From the NCBI GenBank assembly GCA_013397455.1, contig VYZB01000077.1, positions 1,652,118-1,716,117 of the forward strand: DNA of 64,000 bases, given 5' to 3'. The DNA is from Crotophaga sulcirostris. Lineage: Eukaryota; Chordata; Aves; Cuculiformes; Crotophagidae. Below, piece by piece: positions 58,801 through 64,000 of this stretch (the first letter of the stretch is position 1; each line of letters opens with the position of its first letter). Both the position numbers and the translations under genes were made by a program. The notes under the pieces are model-generated. The model made no database searches. It was not told where the DNA came from and saw nothing but the letters and a program-made list of their open reading frames with translations.

Positions 58801-61800
58801 AAAGCAGACTGTTTATGTGGTGGTGATAAAAATCACACGTACTTTCAGGAGACCTAAAGACCCAGCAGATTTTATTAAACTTTGAAGAAAATCTCGTATA
58901 TCTTTGCAGTTTATCTGTATTGAGAAATATATATGTAACTCACAGAGAGGGCGGGTGTTAAGACTGATAATGTTGACGTTTGTGTCAGGCAGGTTTGCAG
59001 CACTGCAAACCTAGCACTGAATGAGGACACTAGAACTTTAGCTTATGTGGAGCATACCAAATGTTTCAGAGTACTTAATAATGTGGGAAACATTTGTGAA
59101 TTACTTTGCAGCTCTTTTTATCTTGAATGCAATAGAACCCATTGCTAAAAAAAGGGACAATTCAAGCAAATGCTGTCAGTACTGACAGATACAGAGCAGC
59201 CTTAGCGTAGCAAGAATATTTCAGTTGCATAAAATGATTGATCAGTTTTAAAGCCTGAGATTAAAAAGTGTTGTGGATGCTGTTATTCATAACCTTCTGC
59301 TATAGAAAATGTAAGGATGTGATTTTGGGTGCGTTTACTGAAAATTGAAGTTTAATATTTTCCCCTGGATGTAATACAGTGTGCATTTGATTTGATGTGA
59401 GAAGTACCTTTTTAACAAGACAGCACATTTTAGTCAGTTCATCAAAGCCACCTAGGAATCTATCCTTGTTGTAGTTAAAATCAAGTCAGTCACTCCACTC
59501 TGGTCATTTTCTTCCTTCCTGAAAGCTCCATCCTTCCAAAGATAACCTGGGATAGCAAAATGAAGTTGTCATCACCACCCTTTCAGTTTAAGGCCTTGCC
59601 CTGTCTGTCCTCATGACAAGTTCTGACTGCCCTGCAATCACGCGTGAGGTGATGGAACTGGCACTTTAAGTAGCAGAGGGGCTTGGAGCAGAGTTATTAA
59701 AATTTATATAGTTATCTAGCTTGTTTAGCCACCATGGCAGAAGAACTTGTTTTATCTTTATGCAAAACTCATCTAAAAAAAAAAAAGATCTTAGATTTTA
59801 ATAAGAATTTAATTTGGCACTACCATTAAGGTTTTTTTCTATCTGTGTTGAACTGTCAGTTCAGATTTTTGCTTCCTTTTATAATGGGTTGCAGTAACAC
59901 TCGTTGGAAGACACCAAAGGTTCATCTTTTATGAAGTTGATACTGATAACAGGTTGTAAAGAATTATGGAATCTGCACATGGCTGAATGGATTTGGGCTT
60001 TTACAAAGCAGGTTTGACACCCGGCCAGTTTTGTCTCTGTAGACCTAATAAATGAAAGAGGTTTTTCCACGGCCTTGTCACAGAAAACAAAAACGCAGCT
60101 TACTGAATTGGCTGTTCACTGCCAGTTTAGGAAAAAAACTGTCATTTTCTTGCCCTGTATAATAAAAGCAGTACTAATTAGTAGAGAACACTAAAACAAT
60201 CTCATATGCTTTTCATCCAGTATTTGAAGCTTTTAAAAAAATTCTCTTTTTTATGTATGAGTGTGATAAGAGCTTTTGAGAACTTTAAGTGTTGTTAAAC
60301 TTCAGCAATCAAATTGCGTGTTTTCACACAGCTCTTAAGCAGACAGGACTTGTTAAAACAGTCTCTTTCAGAGTTAAATTGTTGGCTTGCAAACTCTGAC
60401 ATCTCCTCCTAGAAAGGCAAAATAGTCCTTTTATCCTTTTTAAATTCAGAATAAAACTATAATTGGTTTATAGGGCCTTGCACTCAAGTTGATGGCATTT
60501 CTGCTGGTCTGGGATGCAGAAGGAAGGAGGGAAAGAGGGAGCCCCTTGCATCTGGTTAGCAGACCCAACTCTGTAATTGTCTGGAGATCAAAGAAGCATT
60601 TGATGATGGCCGTTAACACCTTCCAACATAATATCCCAGGCTCCCCCTCTGCCCATCCTCCTAGTGCAGCTCAAAAAGTTGGCACTGTGAAAGACCTGCC
60701 TCCTGAACAGAAGGAAGATAGATGGAAATGAGGATTTGGAGTGCATGGGAAGTGGGGTGGAAGAGGAGAAAGAAGAAATGTGAGGTGGGAAACCCTGGTG
60801 TTACCAAAGGATGATTTACAAAATCTTTTGCAGGGTATTGATTGGAATGGGAGGCTAACTGTCCTGCTGGCACATGAGAGTAGGAAGATAGTGTTAGGCA
60901 TGCTAGCTGACCAGTTATTAAAAAACCAAAATGCATCTAAAGATGCTTGGATTGCATGCTCAGATGCCCTGCGTGTGTGCAGTGGTACCAGCCATGCCAA
61001 AGGTGCAGCACAGACGTGGTGTAAGAGCTGAGAGCCTGCAGGGCCAGGGCCAGGCATGTGCACCAGTGTTACCACACTTCCCTTGGTGGAGTGGCTACTC
61101 GGCAAACTGGAAAATTCAGTTGTCTTGTATGCAGTCATTAAGACAGCAGTAAAACTGGCCTGCCTGGTTAGAAACCAGTCAGGTAGCAAACATATAAAAG
61201 GCCCTTACCTTCCCAAAAAGTGGCTGAAGGGAGGAGGAGTGCTCATGTGACTCAAGGAGTGGGTGAGGTGGGTTAATAGGCTGTGAAATGGAGGAGGATA
61301 GAAGCCTGGCACAGGAGTGGTCAGAGTGCTCCAAAGAGGTGCAATGAGTGTGACCAACTATCATAACAAAGTGTAAAGCTCTCTTTACCTCTTTTAATTT
61401 ATATGTAGTCAGAATTTCTTTATATCCTGCCTTGGATTAGAGTATGCCTTTAACTCCGTGAAAGCTGTGGACTGCAGTTGCACTGAGCTGTAGATATGGC
61501 AGGAATCCATTTCCATTTGCTTCCACTTGCACTTCAGGAACACTTAAAACAATTAAAATATTTTCTGTCTTGAGAGATGCAACTTACTACGTTTGTGTTC
61601 AGGAAGAACAAAAGCAGTTTCCTAATTGTTGGGGGTATTTTCAGAATGATCTGAAAAAGAAAATGAGTCATCAAATTTAGTCATAAAATTAGAACCGTTT
61701 TGATTTTTAGAATTGAGTAGCATTTTGGGTGTGTTTTTTTAATCAGTATTAAAAATTATGTACATTATATATGTGTTGTGCTTTTATATATACATGTGTG

Positions 61801-64000
61801 TATATCTATATAAATACATATTCAAAGTATGTGCTACCTTTTAGTAAATTGAGTAGAATTTTAAATTTTTAAAACTTTCATTTTAAACTTGTGTTTAAAT
61901 TCTGTACATTCTTTTTGACTCAGAAATTAACGGGAGTAATGTAGAATAATTCTTTGTTTCTGCATTGTAACTGCCGCTGGAGTTAAGTATTAAAAACGTT
62001 TGAGGAGATTATGTGATAAAGAAGCTGTTTGTTTATCTGGGTTCCATAGCGAGTTGCTGACGAGTTGACTTAAGGGGGGGAGGAGGGAAGGATGCTTGGC
62101 AAGAAATCCAAAAGTAATAGAAACCAGGCAGCTCAATTTGATCCAAAATGCTGAAGTTACTGTTGTTGTTTTTTCCCTCTTTGCTGAAAGATTTTTTAAA
62201 AACTTCCACAGCTGCTGCACTGTCCAACCTGAAGTGTGTGAAGTGTGTGGTGTTCATGGTGTCCAGCCACACTGGCTGAAGATGAGAGAAGTACTACTGA
62301 GACCATAGATGAAGAATGGGGCTTGCTCTGACTGTTGGCTGTACCGAGGGCTCTCTTCTGTCCTTGCACAAGGAACCATGCCAGTCAAGCTTTAGCACTC
62401 GGTGCTTCCCTAAGTTTTTGAGAGTTTGCCTCTCTTTTACTAAATTTTCTCACTGGCTACTGCTATAACCCTGTGAAGTTTAAGCATCTATAATTATTGT
62501 GTATGATACAGTTCTGCTCGACTAGCTATAGACCACTTACCATGGCTATCGACCATGGATTGCAGTTTGGAAACTGCTATTTGGGGTATTGAGAGATTCT
62601 TCACACTCAGTAAGAGAGAGACAGGAGACGGTGATAGTCATTGGGCTGCAGAGGCAGAGGTACATGGTTTGGAGGGGTTGTCTAGCTTAGACAAACACGC
62701 TCACCTGACAGCAAGGCTGCCTGATTTCTGGTCTTTGGCCTAGCAAGTGCTAATCTATGTATGCAAAGTGCAGAAGCATCAACAAGTGAGTGAGAAGGTT
62801 TGGTATGGCAGGATAAACTGAGCTAATCTGCCAGGACAAAAAAATGGTGACTTCTGGAAATAAAATACCTTTTCCCTGTGGTCTTCTTCATGGTCTTGGC
62901 CAAGTTGTCATGTAGTCCCGTGTCTTGCTGGCTGTGAAACTTATCTCAGCCCTTGATGAACTGATTCAGTTTGCTAATCTACAAAAAAGGGAAGTGAATA
63001 TTTTAATGCCCCATTAGTGAGCTGAACAGGTTTACTAAAGGATAGGATGGGTGCAAGGAAAGGGACAGGAGCACAAAAACTTTTTGATAGTGATTACCTG
63101 TTACGTTGGCCCAGCACTCTGGTGTAACGGCACACTTTGAAGATTTCTGTCCAGAATAATGTAGTGGTGGTTGGGGTATTTCTATGAGAGGAAAGATTTG
63201 TGGGTTCAAATAAGAGATCTCAAAAAGGAGATTAAGTGTTACAAATGTAGCCCAGGGGATAGAGGAGAAATCAGCATGTTAGATCAGAACTGTCAAGCTT
63301 TGAGGCATCAAAACCACAGAGTATCTGTTAAATGCTCTCTGCTCCTTCTCATCATGGGTTTCAGGCACCAACCCTGCGATTTGTGAAGCTAAGCACATTA
63401 CTAGAATTGCAAGATTGTGTAAAAAAAGGGTATTTTACTTAAAGAACCTCACAAATTAGGCACAAAAAGTGTAATAGAGAGTTTAATGATCATTGTTTTA
63501 TTAAGGAACCTCTTTGTGACATACTTTTTGTATGTTTAGGAGCAATAAAATTTCTTGGTTCTCATATTTTTTATTCTCTGCTCTGTGGAGAAATTCCTTG
63601 TGTCTTTGGTAAATGTATGAATTTTATCATATATTTTTGAATTTCTGAAAGTCATCTAGGTGAAAACTAAAGCATAGTTTAAAAACAGTCATAAATCCCT
63701 GTAGCAAAAAGGGGGTTTTGCTCACAAAAATAAACTGTTACACTGTATTCCTGTTCTATGCTGTGATAATAAGAGAATGATAACTATAAAAGGTTTGCTT
63801 TGGTACAATACTGCCAAATGTGTGCTAGGAGTCATCTTTACTTTGAGATATGTCCTAAGAGCCAGTTCAGTGACCAGAATATACTACAGATGTATTTGTG
63901 TTTAATCTAAGCATTATATGTTAGTTTTCTGTGCAAGATATCCTTATATCTTTGCTGTTACTCAGTTTTGCTTTATAAGTGTCTGATTTAATAAAAAAAA
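58801..64000. other. Non-coding stretch to window end
   Basis: No gene recognised. The longest ATG-initiated ORF of the window, 172 codons on the minus strand at 60671-61189, lies in a GC-richer block (60480-61380). There the + strand also has overlapping ORFs of 64-96 codons. No domain or repeat family was recognised, and low stop density explains most of it. An AT microsatellite-like patch lies at 61755-61825. A 9-mer GAAGTGTGT is repeated in tandem at 62231-62248. The window ends in a short A-run. Confidence 0.55.

Noticed and set aside
62071..62090. G-run at 62074-62090 as a quadruplex
   Set aside because: Only three tracts of three G; the fourth is GG.
1..64000. tRNA, rRNA, known microRNA, CRISPR array, tandem satellite or telomeric repeat
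   Set aside because: Looked for by eye on both strands; no characteristic signatures found. A covariance-model scan would be needed to exclude short structured RNAs.

Overview
The window looks like bird nuclear DNA, most probably from inside or beside one gene with very long introns. The evidence is one clear family of interspersed repeats: CR1-type LINEs, 5'-truncated and ending in the 8-bp terminal repeats typical of avian copies. A few much older MIR/CORE-SINE-like and L3/CR1-like remnants are also visible. No L1, Alu or B1 sequence was seen. Most of the window is AT-rich, CpG-poor and full of stop codons in every frame. No complete protein-coding gene could be recognised, and no tRNA, rRNA, CRISPR or bacterial-type operon was seen.

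Layout. Bases 1-180 are the end of a CpG island, probably a promoter or first exon, followed by a run of 24 A. From there to about 49 kb the + strand is, by eye, richer in T than A and in G than C. That skew is known for introns transcribed from the + strand, so the simplest reading is a CpG-island promoter at the left edge feeding a long rightward first intron. The gene is not identified. CR1 copies lie at about 34.9-35.4 kb (+), 36.6-36.8 kb (+, old), 38.1-38.5 kb (-), 45.2-45.7 kb (-) and 55.9-56.4 kb (+). MIR-like pieces lie near 17.5, 21.2 and 53.8 kb. A 65-base assembly gap sits in an AT-rich repeat at 10.16-10.23 kb.

Two places differ from this background. Between about 49.1 and 52.05 kb the + strand becomes A-rich. 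Decayed motifs there resemble the reverse-transcriptase part of an old L3/CR1-like LINE in + orientation. Near 58.65-58.80 kb a short CpG-dense block carries a perfect 11-bp hairpin, an imperfect direct repeat and an AATAAA, and looks like a fairly young inserted element, possibly part of an LTR.

A few exon-like spots with good splice signals (23.04, 49.53 and 53.05 kb, plus two possible microexons) are listed at low confidence. They can only be settled with RNA evidence or cross-species alignment. No working system of cooperating genes is visible. Estimates of skew, GC and repeat identity were made by eye, without database searches.
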